NCBI GenBank assembly: GCA_037441225.1 | Contig: JBBISU010000060.1 | Coordinates: forward strand, 1-19,651 | Direction of reading: 5' to 3' | DNA from: JBBFMJ01 sp037441225 | GTDB lineage: Bacteria; Acidobacteriota; Thermoanaerobaculia; UBA2201 | DNA length: 19,651 nt | Shown: piece by piece, positions 6,745 through 15,209 of the stretch | Layout: each line of letters starts with the position of its first letter | How positions within the stretch are numbered: the first letter of the stretch is position 1 | Program-made: the position numbers and the translations under genes | The notes under the pieces: model-generated | The model's input: only the letters and a program-made list of their open reading frames with translations | Told to the model about the DNA's origin: nothing | Database searches by the model: none

Positions 6745-7573
6745 TTAAGCCCTCGGACAAAATTAAAAATTCATAAAGAAGACGAGCAAGTATGTATATT
6801 CCATATTCTAAATTTTCTTTATAAATTGCTTCTACAAAATCAATTCCTATTATTTCTTTTTGTTTTGATGTAATTTCTATTATTTTCAATGTTTCATAAT
6901 AAGTAAAACCTAATGGTTCTGGTGTTCCAAGGCAGGGAACTTCCTTTGGATCTAAAAAATCGCAATCAAAAGAAATATAGATTTTTTTTGGTAAATGATT
7001 TAACATTTTTTCAAATTTTATTAAATTAAAATTATGAGCAAAAATTACTGGAATTGATTTTTTTTCAATAAAGATTGCCTCTTCTTTGGAAAGGCTTCTT
7101 ATACCAACTGATAAAAAAGGGACTTTTTCTTCCCACACCCTTCTCATAACACAGGCATGGCTAAATTTTGAGTTTTCATAGGAATACCTTAAATCACTAT
7201 GGGCATCCAAATGCAAAATACCAAAATCTTTAAAAAACTTTTTATAAGCTATTATAGAAGGCAAAGTTATGGTGTGTTCTCCACCTAAAAGGAGAATTTT
7301 TTTTCCTCTTTCAAGCCAATGAAAAACCCTCTTTTCTATTTCTTTTAAACTCAAATCTTTATGGTGCCAATCCAAATCTGTTTCAATACCAATTTCTTTG
7401 TATGCCTCTTTCTTTGTGATTGGATCATATAATTCAACAAAAGATGTTGCCTTCAAAATTTCTTCTGGCGCCTTAGAAGTTCCTTTCAAATAAGTTGTTG
7501 TTTTTTCGTAAGGAACAGGAACGATAACCCATTTAAATTTTTTTGGTCTTTTAACGCCCAGGAAGGGGATCAT
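6704..7573 (-). CDS. speB: Agmatinase (ureohydrolase family)
   Basis: The protein hydrolyses agmatine to putrescine and urea with a binuclear Mn2+ centre. With the start at 7573 it has 289 residues, the usual size. The metal-binding motifs are all present: GGEH with His100, LDAHSD with Asp123, His125 and Asp127, and FDCDFLDP with Asp203 and Asp205, followed by GTPEPLG (216-222) and GIDFVEA with Glu248. I chose 7573 because its ATG overlaps the TGA of the arginine decarboxylase gene as ATGA, a typical coupling signal. An upstream ATG at 7606 would add an unlikely Cys-rich tail read from inside the neighbour. The adjacent arginine decarboxylase supplies agmatine, so the substrate assignment is firmer than homology alone would give. 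Confidence 0.92.
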   Translation of the reverse strand: MIPFLGVKRPKKFKWVIVPVPYEKTTTYLKGTSKAPEEILKATSFVELYDPITKKEAYKEIGIETDLDWHHKDLSLKEIEKRVFHWLERGKKILLLGGEHTITLPSIIAYKKFFKDFGILHLDAHSDLRYSYENSKFSHACVMRRVWEEKVPFLSVGIRSLSKEEAIFIEKKSIPVIFAHNFNLIKFEKMLNHLPKKIYISFDCDFLDPKEVPCLGTPEPLGFTYYETLKIIEITSKQKEIIGIDFVEAIYKENLEYGIYILARLLYEFLILSEGLSAKDKRDSNKINN

Positions 7574-8112
7574 AAAAGTACAGCAGCAGCTACAACAGTT
7601 GTCCAAAGTCCATTTTTATCACCCACAGCTGTTTGGGTGACATTGCAAGTTTTAAATATTTGGCCAGAAATTCTCCATTGCTCCCTCTTTTCATCCCAGG
7701 ATTTATCAGGATCAAATTCAACGCCTAAAATTGTTGCAAGCATTGAAGCAGCAAGGTCTTCTGCATAGTCACCAGCATACTTTGCTGTCTGTCCATAGGA
7801 ATGGTGTTCAGAAAGATACCCATAAAGCTTCCTATTTTTTGGAATAGCAACTCCAACGGATGCAGCAATTAAACGGTGGGGTTCATTTGTGGAATTTTCT
7901 GACATAACAACATAAGTTACAGCACCCGGAACAAGCCTTTGCAATCCCTTGGATCTACTTATAAGTACTGCATTAGGTGGAAAAATAGAGGAAACCCTCA
8001 CAATATTTAAGGAAGCAATCCCAGCATCTCTTAAAGCCATCTCAAAGGATGTAAGCTTTTCCTTTGCCTTACCAACACCATGGGTTAAAAAAATTTCTTT
8101 TGCAATAAACAT
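7570..8112 (-). CDS. pdaD: Pyruvoyl-dependent arginine decarboxylase (PvlArgDC)
   Basis: This 180-residue protein converts arginine to agmatine and CO2 using a pyruvoyl group made from its own chain. The self-cleavage site is the Ser41-Ser42 pair in NIVRVSSIFPP, with Ser42 becoming the pyruvoyl residue. The downstream PHRLIAASVGVAIP and GYLSEHHSYG segments are typical of the family; Glu102 may be the catalytic acid. The length fits the short PvlArgDC type. It is the first gene of the operon and is followed by agmatinase with a four-base ATGA overlap, together giving putrescine from arginine. Its ATG has no ribosome site, but a strong promoter ends six bases upstream, so the mRNA is probably leaderless. 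Confidence 0.93.
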   Translation of the reverse strand: MFIAKEIFLTHGVGKAKEKLTSFEMALRDAGIASLNIVRVSSIFPPNAVLISRSKGLQRLVPGAVTYVVMSENSTNEPHRLIAASVGVAIPKNRKLYGYLSEHHSYGQTAKYAGDYAEDLAASMLATILGVEFDPDKSWDEKREQWRISGQIFKTCNVTQTAVGDKNGLWTTVVAAAVLL

Positions 8113-8118
8113 AATTGA

Positions 8119-8146
8119 TTTATATCATTTTTTTTAAAAAAGTCAA
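8119..8146 (-). promoter_or_regulatory. Promoter of the arginine decarboxylase operon (leaderless geometry)
   Basis: On the minus strand TTGACT (8146-8141, five of six consensus bases) is followed after 16 bases by TATAAA (8124-8119), preceded by TGA to form an extended -10. Only six bases (TCAATT) separate the hexamer from the ATG at 8112, so transcription should start at or next to the A of the ATG. It sits in the 42-base gap after smc, giving this operon its own promoter. Confidence 0.65.
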
Positions 8147-8154
8147 CAGGAAAT

Positions 8155-11100
8155 TTATTTTAATATATCTTTTGGAGAAAGAGGTAAAACTTTTGAAATA
8201 CCTGGTTCATCCATTGTAACTCCCAATAAAAGGGATGCCTCTTCCATTGTTCTTCTATTGTGTGTAATCAATATTACTTGTATTTCCTCTCTTAATTTTC
8301 TAATTAAATTTATAAATCTTTCAACATTAAAATCATCTAAAGAAGCATCTGCTTCATCTAAAAAAATAAAAGGGGAAGGAGAAGTTGAAAATAAACTTAA
8401 AAGAAAGGCAAAGGATACAAGAGCCCTTTCTCCACCTGATAAAAGCATAATATGTTGAATTTTTTTACCTGGTGGTTCTACAATAAGTTCAATTCCTGCT
8501 TCTAATGGATTTTCTTCGTTTTGCAACAATATCTTTGCTTGACCCCCTCCAAACAAAAAATTAAAATATTTTTGAAAGCTTTCATTGATTTTTTCAAAGG
8601 TCTCCTGGAATCTTTTAATGGCTTCTTTCCCAAGTTCTTCCAAATCTTCCTTTAATGCCTTGCAAGAGTTTTCCAAATCTTCCTTTTGTTTTTTTATAAA
8701 ATCAATTTTTTTTAAAATTTCTTCCAATTCTTTTTCTGCAAGTGGATTTATCTGACCAAACCTCTCTTTTTTTTCCTTAATCTTTGAAATTTTTTCATCA
8801 ATGTTTTCTTCATTATTTGAAGGACAACTTTTAAGTTCTATACCCAAATTATTCTTTGCTTTTTCTTCCAATTCCAAAAACTTTATTTTCAAAACTTCTT
8901 CCTTTGTCTTCAACTCCTGTATATTTTTAAAATTCTCTTCCATTATTTCTCTTAATTTCTTAAAATTGCTTTGATAATTTTTTATCTCTTCTTCTACTTT
9001 ATTTTTCTCCTGAATTTTTATCTCTTCTTCTTCTTTTTCCTTTTCTTCTACTTTTTTTAAATTAAAAAATTCAGTTTCTAATTTTTCTACATCTTTTTTA
9101 ATCTTCTCTTCTTCTTCTTTGTTTTCCTCCTTTTCTTCTCTTAATTTTTTCATTTTTCCTTCATTTTTTGAAAAATTTTCCTTTTCCTTTATCCACTCCT
9201 GATAGATCCTTTCTCTTTCTATTTCTTTTTCCTTTAATTTTTTTAACATCCCTTGCAAAAGGTATTGTTTTTCTTTTTCTTCTACTTTTATTTTTTCAAT
9301 TACTTCTTTTGTATTTTCAACCAAATCTTTAATTTTCTTTTCTTCATCTAAATACTTATATGCTTCATTTAAATTTCTTTTTTCTTCTTCTTCCAAATTT
9401 TTTAAATTTTCTAACATATTAATATTTTTTTTCTTGCTTTCTTCTATTCTTTCTTTTAAGTTCAAATCTTGAATTTTTAATTGCCCTTCCAGATTTTTTA
9501 AATTTGAAATTTTTAACAAAAGCTCTTCCTTTACTTTTTCGTTTTCCTCTTGTTTCTTTTTCTTTAAAAATATTTCTTTTTCTAAATCTATAAAAATTTT
9601 TTCCTCTTCTTTTATTTCCAATTCCAATTCTTCAATTTTATTATTTAATATTTCAACCCTCAATTTTGACCCTAAAAGACCGCTTTTCAAATATGGTGGT
9701 TTCCCAAAGAGAGAGCCCTTTATAACCCTTCCATTTTTATCAAAAAAAGAAAAGTAAGGAAATTTTTCTGCTATTTTTTCTAATTTACTTTCTTCTTCTA
9801 CAAAATAAATTGGTGGTAAAGCTTTCACAAGCCATTGGGGAGCTTTTTCTTCTAATTTTATTATATCCCTTGCTGGTATTGCTCCCTCTATCTCTGGCAA
9901 AGGAATTTCCTTTTCAGTGATATACAAGCCATTTTCTTCTGGGGAATACCCATCAGAAACAATAGCAGATGAAATTTCATCAAATAAAAGATCTACAAAA
10001 CTTTCCCAAGAAAGAGGTGGCTTTATAAGAAAAGCCAAAGAATTTTCTCCATTTTTGTGTTCTTCTAATAAATTCTTTTCTCTCTTTCTCAATTCCTCCG
10101 ACTTCACTAACTCTGTCTTTAAATTTTGAATTTCTTTTTCCTTTTCTTTGGAAAGGTTTTCTAATTTAACAAGCTCTTCCTTTTCAACTTCTATAATTTT
10201 TTCCAGATTTGATAATTTCTCCAAATTTTCTTTTAAATCACTTTCAACCCTTTTGATTTCTTCTTCTATTGATTTTTTCTTTTCTTGAAAAGTTTTCAAT
10301 TCTTTTTCTTCAAGAGAGACAGAATTCTTTATTTTTTCAATACTATCTCTTATAATTGCTATATTTGTTCCATAATCATTCTTTTCTCTTTGGATTTCTT
10401 GTAGAGGTAAGTTTAATTTGCTTAATTCCTCTTCTTTTTCCTTTAATTTTTTTTCAACTTCTTTTAAAACCTTTTCTTCCTCAGAAATCTCATTATAAAG
10501 ATTTTTAATTTCCTTTTCCTTTTCCTTAAAAATACTTTCCTTCTCAAGAATAAAAGCTTTTTCTTCTTCTATTTCTTTTTCAATCAAAGAAATTTCTACC
10601 TTTATTTCTTTGTTTCTTATGTCAATTTCTTTTATCTTTTCTTTTCTTTTTTCAATTTCAAATTTAATCTCTTGGATTTTTAACAAAAGCTTTTCTTTTT
10701 TTTCTCTTAAAATTTCTTCTTCTTTTTCCATTTCTTTTTCTTTTTCCTCAAGAATCCCTATCCTTTCTTCCAACTCATTCAAATTAGAAATAAAATTTAA
10801 CCTTTTTTCTTCTTCAATTATTATAGAATTTTTAATTTCTTCTAAATCCTTTTGAATTTTATCCCTTTCTCGGGCATAAAGAATTTTTAATAATCTTTTT
10901 TCTTCTTCTTCTATTTGTCTAAATGCCTTTGCCCTTCCTGCTTGAACCTTTAAGGAATGGGCTATTTTTTCTTGTTCAGAAAGCAAATGTTTTGTCAAAT
11001 CCAAATTCCTTTCAGTGTCTTCTAACTTTAAGAGTGTAATTTTTTCTTTTTCTTTAAATCTAAAAATTCCAGCACACTCTTCTATTAAATATCTTTTCTC

Positions 11101-11565
11101 ATAAGGTTTCAAAAGAGCAACTCTCTCAATTTCACCCTGGCTTAAAATTGCATAAGAATTTATATTCAAATTTTCATTTTTTAAGAAATCCTTTAAATCT
11201 TTTAAGCGTATATTTTTATCATTTATAGAATAAATGCTTTCGCCTGAAGAATGAACTTTTCTTGTTATCTTTATTTTTTCATCAGAGCCATTCTTTTTTA
11301 AAATTAAAGATACTTCTGCAAAACTATATGATTTTCTTTTTTTGCTTCCTTGAAAAATAACCTCTGCCATCTCTTTTAATCTAACTTCTGTTGGTTTTTG
11401 TTCACCTAATACCCACTGGATTGCATCAACAATATTTGATTTACCACAGCCATTTGGACCAACAATACAATTTACACCCTCAGACAAAAAAATATCTGTT
11501 TTAAAGGGAAAAGATTTAAAACCATTTAATATTAGTTTATGAATAATATAGTTCTTTTTTTCCAT
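8155..11565 (-). CDS. smc: Chromosome segregation protein SMC
   Basis: The 1136-residue ATPase loads onto and organises the chromosome, normally as a homodimer with ScpA and ScpB. The N-terminal head has the Walker A motif GPNGCGKS (residues 36-43). Long Glu/Lys-rich coiled coils follow, interrupted by a globular hinge at about 507-635. The C-terminal head has the LSGGERALVSFAF signature (from 1042), Walker B FIFLDEAD (Asp1070, catalytic Glu1071) and the His-loop THN (His1102). Length and order are those of a bacterial SMC. No ribosome site precedes the ATG, which lies 30 bases after the nuclease gene. No scpA or scpB is visible nearby. The coiled coil makes the plus strand extremely pyrimidine-rich here. 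Confidence 0.96.
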   Translation of the reverse strand: MEKKNYIIHKLILNGFKSFPFKTDIFLSEGVNCIVGPNGCGKSNIVDAIQWVLGEQKPTEVRLKEMAEVIFQGSKKRKSYSFAEVSLILKKNGSDEKIKITRKVHSSGESIYSINDKNIRLKDLKDFLKNENLNINSYAILSQGEIERVALLKPYEKRYLIEECAGIFRFKEKEKITLLKLEDTERNLDLTKHLLSEQEKIAHSLKVQAGRAKAFRQIEEEEKRLLKILYARERDKIQKDLEEIKNSIIIEEEKRLNFISNLNELEERIGILEEKEKEMEKEEEILREKKEKLLLKIQEIKFEIEKRKEKIKEIDIRNKEIKVEISLIEKEIEEEKAFILEKESIFKEKEKEIKNLYNEISEEEKVLKEVEKKLKEKEEELSKLNLPLQEIQREKNDYGTNIAIIRDSIEKIKNSVSLEEKELKTFQEKKKSIEEEIKRVESDLKENLEKLSNLEKIIEVEKEELVKLENLSKEKEKEIQNLKTELVKSEELRKREKNLLEEHKNGENSLAFLIKPPLSWESFVDLLFDEISSAIVSDGYSPEENGLYITEKEIPLPEIEGAIPARDIIKLEEKAPQWLVKALPPIYFVEEESKLEKIAEKFPYFSFFDKNGRVIKGSLFGKPPYLKSGLLGSKLRVEILNNKIEELELEIKEEEKIFIDLEKEIFLKKKKQEENEKVKEELLLKISNLKNLEGQLKIQDLNLKERIEESKKKNINMLENLKNLEEEEKRNLNEAYKYLDEEKKIKDLVENTKEVIEKIKVEEKEKQYLLQGMLKKLKEKEIERERIYQEWIKEKENFSKNEGKMKKLREEKEENKEEEEKIKKDVEKLETEFFNLKKVEEKEKEEEEIKIQEKNKVEEEIKNYQSNFKKLREIMEENFKNIQELKTKEEVLKIKFLELEEKAKNNLGIELKSCPSNNEENIDEKISKIKEKKERFGQINPLAEKELEEILKKIDFIKKQKEDLENSCKALKEDLEELGKEAIKRFQETFEKINESFQKYFNFLFGGGQAKILLQNEENPLEAGIELIVEPPGKKIQHIMLLSGGERALVSFAFLLSLFSTSPSPFIFLDEADASLDDFNVERFINLIRKLREEIQVILITHNRRTMEEASLLLGVTMDEPGISKVLPLSPKDILK

Positions 11566-11595
11566 ATTTTTTATATAAAAAGATTTAAAATATTT

Positions 11596-12075
11596 TCATT
11601 CCTTGATATTTTTCCAAATGCCCTTCTTGTATTTTTTTGCTTCCATTTCTGCTAATTTTAATCTTTTCTTATATTTTTCATTTGGAAAAATTAAAATAAA
11701 CCTACCATGCCCTTCCTTCAAAATTTCTTCATTGACAAATTTTCCATTTTCCAAAAAAACATAAGCCAAGAGCCTTCCATACTTATCCCTTTTTTCTCTA
11801 TCATACTCCAATAGTATTTTCCTATGCAATAATAATCTTTTTGTAAAATTCAAGGCCTGCCAAAAGCCCTTTTCATCTCCTTCTGGACAATCAATTCCAA
11901 TAAGGCGAACTTTTTCAATTTTTTTATTTAAAATCACTTTAATTGTATCACCATCATAAACCTTTATAACCTTTGCCCTTTCTTGAGGGAAAATTATTGA
12001 AGCAAAAAATAAAAAAATTAAAAAATTAAAACCAAAACTTCTTGTTTTGAACATATTCTTTATCAAATTCTTCAT
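11596..12075 (-). CDS. Secreted thermonuclease-family (SNase) protein
   Basis: The 159-residue protein has an N-terminal hydrophobic segment (about residues 14-29, ending FPQ) that acts as a signal peptide or anchor. An SNase fold follows. The catalytic residues of staphylococcal nuclease are all found: VYDGDT (Asp41, Asp43), VRLIGIDCPE (Arg57, Asp62, Glu65) and DKYGRLLAY (Arg101). It should cleave DNA or RNA with Ca2+ outside the cytoplasm. The start at 12075 overlaps the preceding zinc-ribbon/TM2 gene by 50 bases; an ATG at codon 8 (12054) would shorten the overlap to 29 bases and keep the signal peptide. Neither has a clear ribosome site, so translation may depend on the upstream gene. Confidence 0.9.
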   Translation of the reverse strand: MKNLIKNMFKTRSFGFNFLIFLFFASIIFPQERAKVIKVYDGDTIKVILNKKIEKVRLIGIDCPEGDEKGFWQALNFTKRLLLHRKILLEYDREKRDKYGRLLAYVFLENGKFVNEEILKEGHGRFILIFPNEKYKKRLKLAEMEAKKYKKGIWKNIKE

Positions 12076-12442
12076 CTGTTTTTGTAAGGTAAATAATACC
12101 TTCTACAAGCCCAATAATGCCAGTTATAAATCCACCAAAGCCGCAAGTTAAAACTGTAACAAGGAGCAAAATTAAACCCTGCGTATTATAACCCAAATAA
12201 AACTTATGAATCCCAAAAGCACCCAAAAATATACCTAAAAGTCCTGCTGCAATTTTACTTTTTTGGTAGCTAACTTGAGATTTTAATAATTTAAATCCAC
12301 AAGAGATGCAGATTTCCTGATCCAATCTTGTTTGGGCACCACAATTTTGGCAATAAAGATTGCCATTTAAGGGCTTAAAGCCACAAGAAGTACAAACTAT
12401 TGCTCCTTCTTTTACTTCTTTTCCACAATTCCTACAAAACAT
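12026..12442 (-). CDS. Double zinc-ribbon and TM2-domain membrane protein
   Basis: The 138-residue protein begins with two zinc ribbons (Cys3, 6, 17, 20 and Cys31, 34, 45, 48). A TM2 domain follows at about 62-121: two transmembrane helices around the GIHKFYLG motif (77-84), with a Gly-rich turn in between. A short charged tail ends the protein. TM2 proteins are widespread and their biochemical role is not established. The start has an AAGGAGG ribosome site four bases upstream and a nearby extended -10. It heads the operon with the nuclease and smc. Confidence 0.88.
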   Translation of the reverse strand: MFCRNCGKEVKEGAIVCTSCGFKPLNGNLYCQNCGAQTRLDQEICISCGFKLLKSQVSYQKSKIAAGLLGIFLGAFGIHKFYLGYNTQGLILLLVTVLTCGFGGFITGIIGLVEGIIYLTKTDEEFDKEYVQNKKFWF

Positions 12443-12459
12443 AAAACCTCCTTCAAATA

Positions 12460-12468
12460 ATTATAACA
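12460..12468 (-). promoter_or_regulatory. Extended -10 promoter of the TM2 gene
   Basis: On the minus strand TGTTATAAT forms a perfect extended -10 (hexamer at 12465-12460). No convincing -35 is seen at 16-18 bases, which extended -10 promoters can tolerate. The predicted start lies about ten bases before the ATG, right at the AAGGAGG site, so the leader would be little more than the ribosome site. Confidence 0.5.
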
Positions 12469-12504
12469 ATATTTTAAAGAAAAAAATAATATTTTTAAAA
12501 TTTT

Positions 12505-13629
12505 CTAATCACTTAAATTTAAAATGATGTAAAGAGGATTAAAAGGAAATTGATTCAAGGGTACTGGCTTTTCTGCTTTTCCTTGCTTTAATATAAATTT
12601 ATTTTCTTGATATACAGCAATTTCATTTTTTGAAATTACAAGGCAGGGCTCGCACTCCTCTGTCAAGGCGGGGCTTGAAGGTGGAATTTTTCCAAGTGTA
12701 GAAATAATATAATCTTTTAATTCTTGTGATATTTCACTTAAATTGTAAAGCTTTTTTAAAGCTTCAGAAGGGTGAATAATATTTTTTTCTTCAAATAAAA
12801 ATTCAATATATTTCCATCCACAATAAAATATTGTAAATATAATGTTTGGATGGTTGCAGGAAGAAAGAAAAGATAAAAAGCCACCATTTGAAAAATTCTT
12901 GGATTGCATTATTGGAACCCAATTTTTCTTATCTTGCAGATCATAAAAAAGAGAAGAAAATAGCAAATCTTCCATTTCCTCATTTGAAATTTTCAAAGGA
13001 AATAAAAAAGAACTTACTGCAATTAAAAAAGCTAAAAACTTTTCATCATCTTTTAAGAAAAAAGGAATAAGACAAAGAGCTCTTTCTTTTAGAGAATATA
13101 AATCCTTATAAAATCTTTGAATTTCTTCCCTTAAAGGTGCATAAGAAATTATACCACCTGTTTTGATATTTTCTTCTATCCCTTTTTTACTTAAAATTAA
13201 GAAAGAACTATCTTTCAAAGCTTTTAAAAAATTAAACTTTAGGTTTGTAGCTACATTATTTTCACTTTTATAAATAATCTTAATCCAGGGAGCTGGTTTT
13301 AGCTCTCCTTTTTGAAAATCCTGAAGCCAGAAGATTAAATTTTCTTCCTTTATTGTTTTTTTAATTATTAAACCTTTTATTCCTCTTTTTTCAAATAGTA
13401 AAAGACAATTTAAATATTCTTTTAAATTCTTTTCTGTTAATGAAAAGGGGTTTAAATTTAAATAGAATTCATTATTATGTAAATAAATTTCAATTGTTTC
13501 TTGTTTTGCTGGTATTTCTTCAAAGGATTTTATAAAAGAGTTTCCCTTTTCCTTTATAAAATCAAGGGTTTGAGAACCTAAATAAAAGTTATTAAATAAA
13601 TTTAAAAAACTTTCAAAAATCTTCTCCAT
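12505..13629 (-). CDS. Protein resembling a degenerate HD-GYP domain protein
   Basis: The 374 residues show two regions. About residues 44-108 resemble the N-terminal domain often found before HD-GYP phosphodiesterase domains: an IEIYLHNNEFYLN beta pair, then LLFEKRGIKGLIIKKTIKEENLIFWLQDF. Residues about 170-340 look like a worn HD-GYP fold. SLFYDLQDK (226-234) stands where LLHDIGK would be, and LGKIPPSSPALTEECEPCLV (312-331) matches the usual LGIYPPGS-type tail. The metal-binding His-Asp and the GYP signature are absent, so c-di-GMP hydrolysis is unlikely; a regulatory or scaffold role is possible. Its ATG overlaps the stop of the HEAT-repeat gene by one base (TAATG) with an AAGGG site upstream. 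The family link is by eye and moderate. Confidence 0.6.
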   Translation of the reverse strand: MEKIFESFLNLFNNFYLGSQTLDFIKEKGNSFIKSFEEIPAKQETIEIYLHNNEFYLNLNPFSLTEKNLKEYLNCLLLFEKRGIKGLIIKKTIKEENLIFWLQDFQKGELKPAPWIKIIYKSENNVATNLKFNFLKALKDSSFLILSKKGIEENIKTGGIISYAPLREEIQRFYKDLYSLKERALCLIPFFLKDDEKFLAFLIAVSSFLFPLKISNEEMEDLLFSSLFYDLQDKKNWVPIMQSKNFSNGGFLSFLSSCNHPNIIFTIFYCGWKYIEFLFEEKNIIHPSEALKKLYNLSEISQELKDYIISTLGKIPPSSPALTEECEPCLVISKNEIAVYQENKFILKQGKAEKPVPLNQFPFNPLYIILNLSD

Positions 13630-15209
13630 TACTTTTTCCCTTCTATTATCTCACTTGCCCTTTTACAAGCATCTTTAACCAAATTTGAATTTGCTATTCT
13701 CTTAGATTCCCTTTCTAAAATTTCCTTAAACCTTGGATCTTTTGTCTGAGCAAGGGCAATTGCAGCCATTGCTCTCATCTCTTCTCTTTTTTGAGAAGGA
13801 AACAATTTGTGTTCTAAAAGAAGTTCTTTTAAAAAACTTATTGCTTCATTGTTTTTTATCTTTGCTAAAACTTCAAAATGTTTTTCTTTTTCTTCCTTTG
13901 TTTTCTCATAAAAATTTTCTTTTTTTATCCTTGAAATAATTATTGGAACAAAAGCTTCCTTTCTATATTTTTCAATATAATTTAATGCTTCTATTCTTAA
14001 ATCAAAATTTTCAGAATCCAAAAATTCAAAGATTCTTTTATCGGGAATCCTTTTACAAACTTTAAGTACTGCTGCTTTTACTGATAAGTTTTTATGGCTT
14101 ATTAATTCTTCTTCAGCTATAAACCCTTCTGGCAGTTTCTGGAGGAGAAACAAGAAATTATAAGCTTTATCTTTATTAATTTCATTATAAATTTCCACAA
14201 GAAATTCTTTATCTTTTTCTATTCTCTGGCTTAATATTTCATAAATTTCATCCTTGTGTTTTGTTATGTTTTCTTCTAAGATTTTAAGTACTAATTTTTT
14301 TTGAGAATTTTTTTCTAAATTATTATAAAAAAACAAAAAATCCTCTGGCTTAAAAAATTCAATTTGGGGAATTGTCTTTATTAAATTCTTAAATACCTCT
14401 TCACTTTGAAACTCAAGAAATAATTCCTTTAAATTTTTATCATCCCTTTGTTTTAAATTTCTTAAAATAAAATTAATTTTCTTAAAATCACAAGAGGCAA
14501 TTACTTCTTGGTAAAGATATCTTAAAGATTGCAAGAGCAATACTTTAAAATCCATATTTGTTTCTTTCTCATATTGGGATAAGATTTCCATAATTGTCTC
14601 TTCAAAAAGAAATTTTAGCCACTTCTTTACTGGCTCTGAAATTAAACTTATTTCAAATTCCTTTTCCTCAAAATCTAATTCAATTTCAAATTTTTCTTTG
14701 GAGATCTTAAATTCTTCATTTTGAAGGTTCCTTGAATGCTCTAAATAACCCTTAAATTTTTCTGCAGTCCTACTAATTTCTTCATCTTTTTCCGGGAAGA
14801 AGAAAAAAATATTCTTAAAATTTTCTCTTAAAAGAAGAATTTTTAAAGTTTGATCTTTATAAGACATTTTTGAAAAGGGGGTTTTAAAAAAGGAAAAAAA
14901 CTTAATAAGTTCTTCTTTTTCAATTCCTTTTTTTATTAAAAGAGCACCACATCTTTCTTTGTAAAGGTTCTGGAGGAAAGAAATTGAAGATGGGGGAGGA
15001 GTAAAAACTTCCTCTTGATAAAAAAAACCCTCTTTGCCAATGAAATACAATAATTCTTCCTTTTCTTGAAAAAATTTATTAAATTCATTAAATAAAGTAT
15101 CCCAAAGATTATTCAAATAACTATCTTCTTTTAAATCCTTATAATAATAAGGGAAAATTTCACATAATTTTTTTATTATTTCTATTGGAAGAACCAAAGG
15201 ATTTGCCAT
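13629..15209 (-). CDS. HEAT-repeat protein
   Basis: The 526-residue protein has no signal peptide or membrane helix and is probably cytoplasmic. Its first 110 residues (GKEGFFYQEE, then LYKERCGALLIKKGIEKEELIKFFSFF) resemble the N-terminal domain of the following gene product, suggesting a shared module. The centre is helical and charged. Residues about 370-515 contain HEAT-like helical pairs: SVKAAVLKVCKRIPDKRIFE, DLRIEALNYIEKYRKEAFVP, and EMRAMAAIALAQTKDPRFKE. HEAT repeats form protein-binding surfaces. The ATG follows the TonB-receptor stop directly (TAA ATG) with no clear ribosome site, so the two are probably translationally coupled. Pairing of HEAT-repeat and HD-type proteins is, as I recall, common in Acidobacteriota and delta-proteobacteria; their role is unclear. 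Confidence 0.72.
   Translation of the reverse strand: MANPLVLPIEIIKKLCEIFPYYYKDLKEDSYLNNLWDTLFNEFNKFFQEKEELLYFIGKEGFFYQEEVFTPPPSSISFLQNLYKERCGALLIKKGIEKEELIKFFSFFKTPFSKMSYKDQTLKILLLRENFKNIFFFFPEKDEEISRTAEKFKGYLEHSRNLQNEEFKISKEKFEIELDFEEKEFEISLISEPVKKWLKFLFEETIMEILSQYEKETNMDFKVLLLQSLRYLYQEVIASCDFKKINFILRNLKQRDDKNLKELFLEFQSEEVFKNLIKTIPQIEFFKPEDFLFFYNNLEKNSQKKLVLKILEENITKHKDEIYEILSQRIEKDKEFLVEIYNEINKDKAYNFLFLLQKLPEGFIAEEELISHKNLSVKAAVLKVCKRIPDKRIFEFLDSENFDLRIEALNYIEKYRKEAFVPIIISRIKKENFYEKTKEEKEKHFEVLAKIKNNEAISFLKELLLEHKLFPSQKREEMRAMAAIALAQTKDPRFKEILERESKRIANSNLVKDACKRASEIIEGKK

Noticed and set aside
7574..7606. Upstream ATG of agmatinase giving a Cys-rich start (MDNCCSCCCTF)
   Set aside because: It lies wholly inside the end of the arginine decarboxylase gene, where a GCTGCTGCTG-type Ala run read in another frame yields Cys. 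The ATGA overlap at 7573 is the natural start and gives the normal family length.
8258..10855. Plus-strand open frames opposite smc (for example 8258-8458 and 10610-10855)
   Set aside because: They are Ser/Phe-rich mirror images of the Glu/Lys coiled coil, with no ribosome sites.
8155..11565. Strong pyrimidine bias of the plus strand suggesting a special DNA structure
   Set aside because: It is explained by the Glu/Lys codons (GAA, AAA) of the SMC coiled coil on the minus strand.
12443..12504. Possible terminator after the HD-like gene
   Set aside because: Only imperfect A/T palindromes are present; no convincing stem followed by a clean T run.
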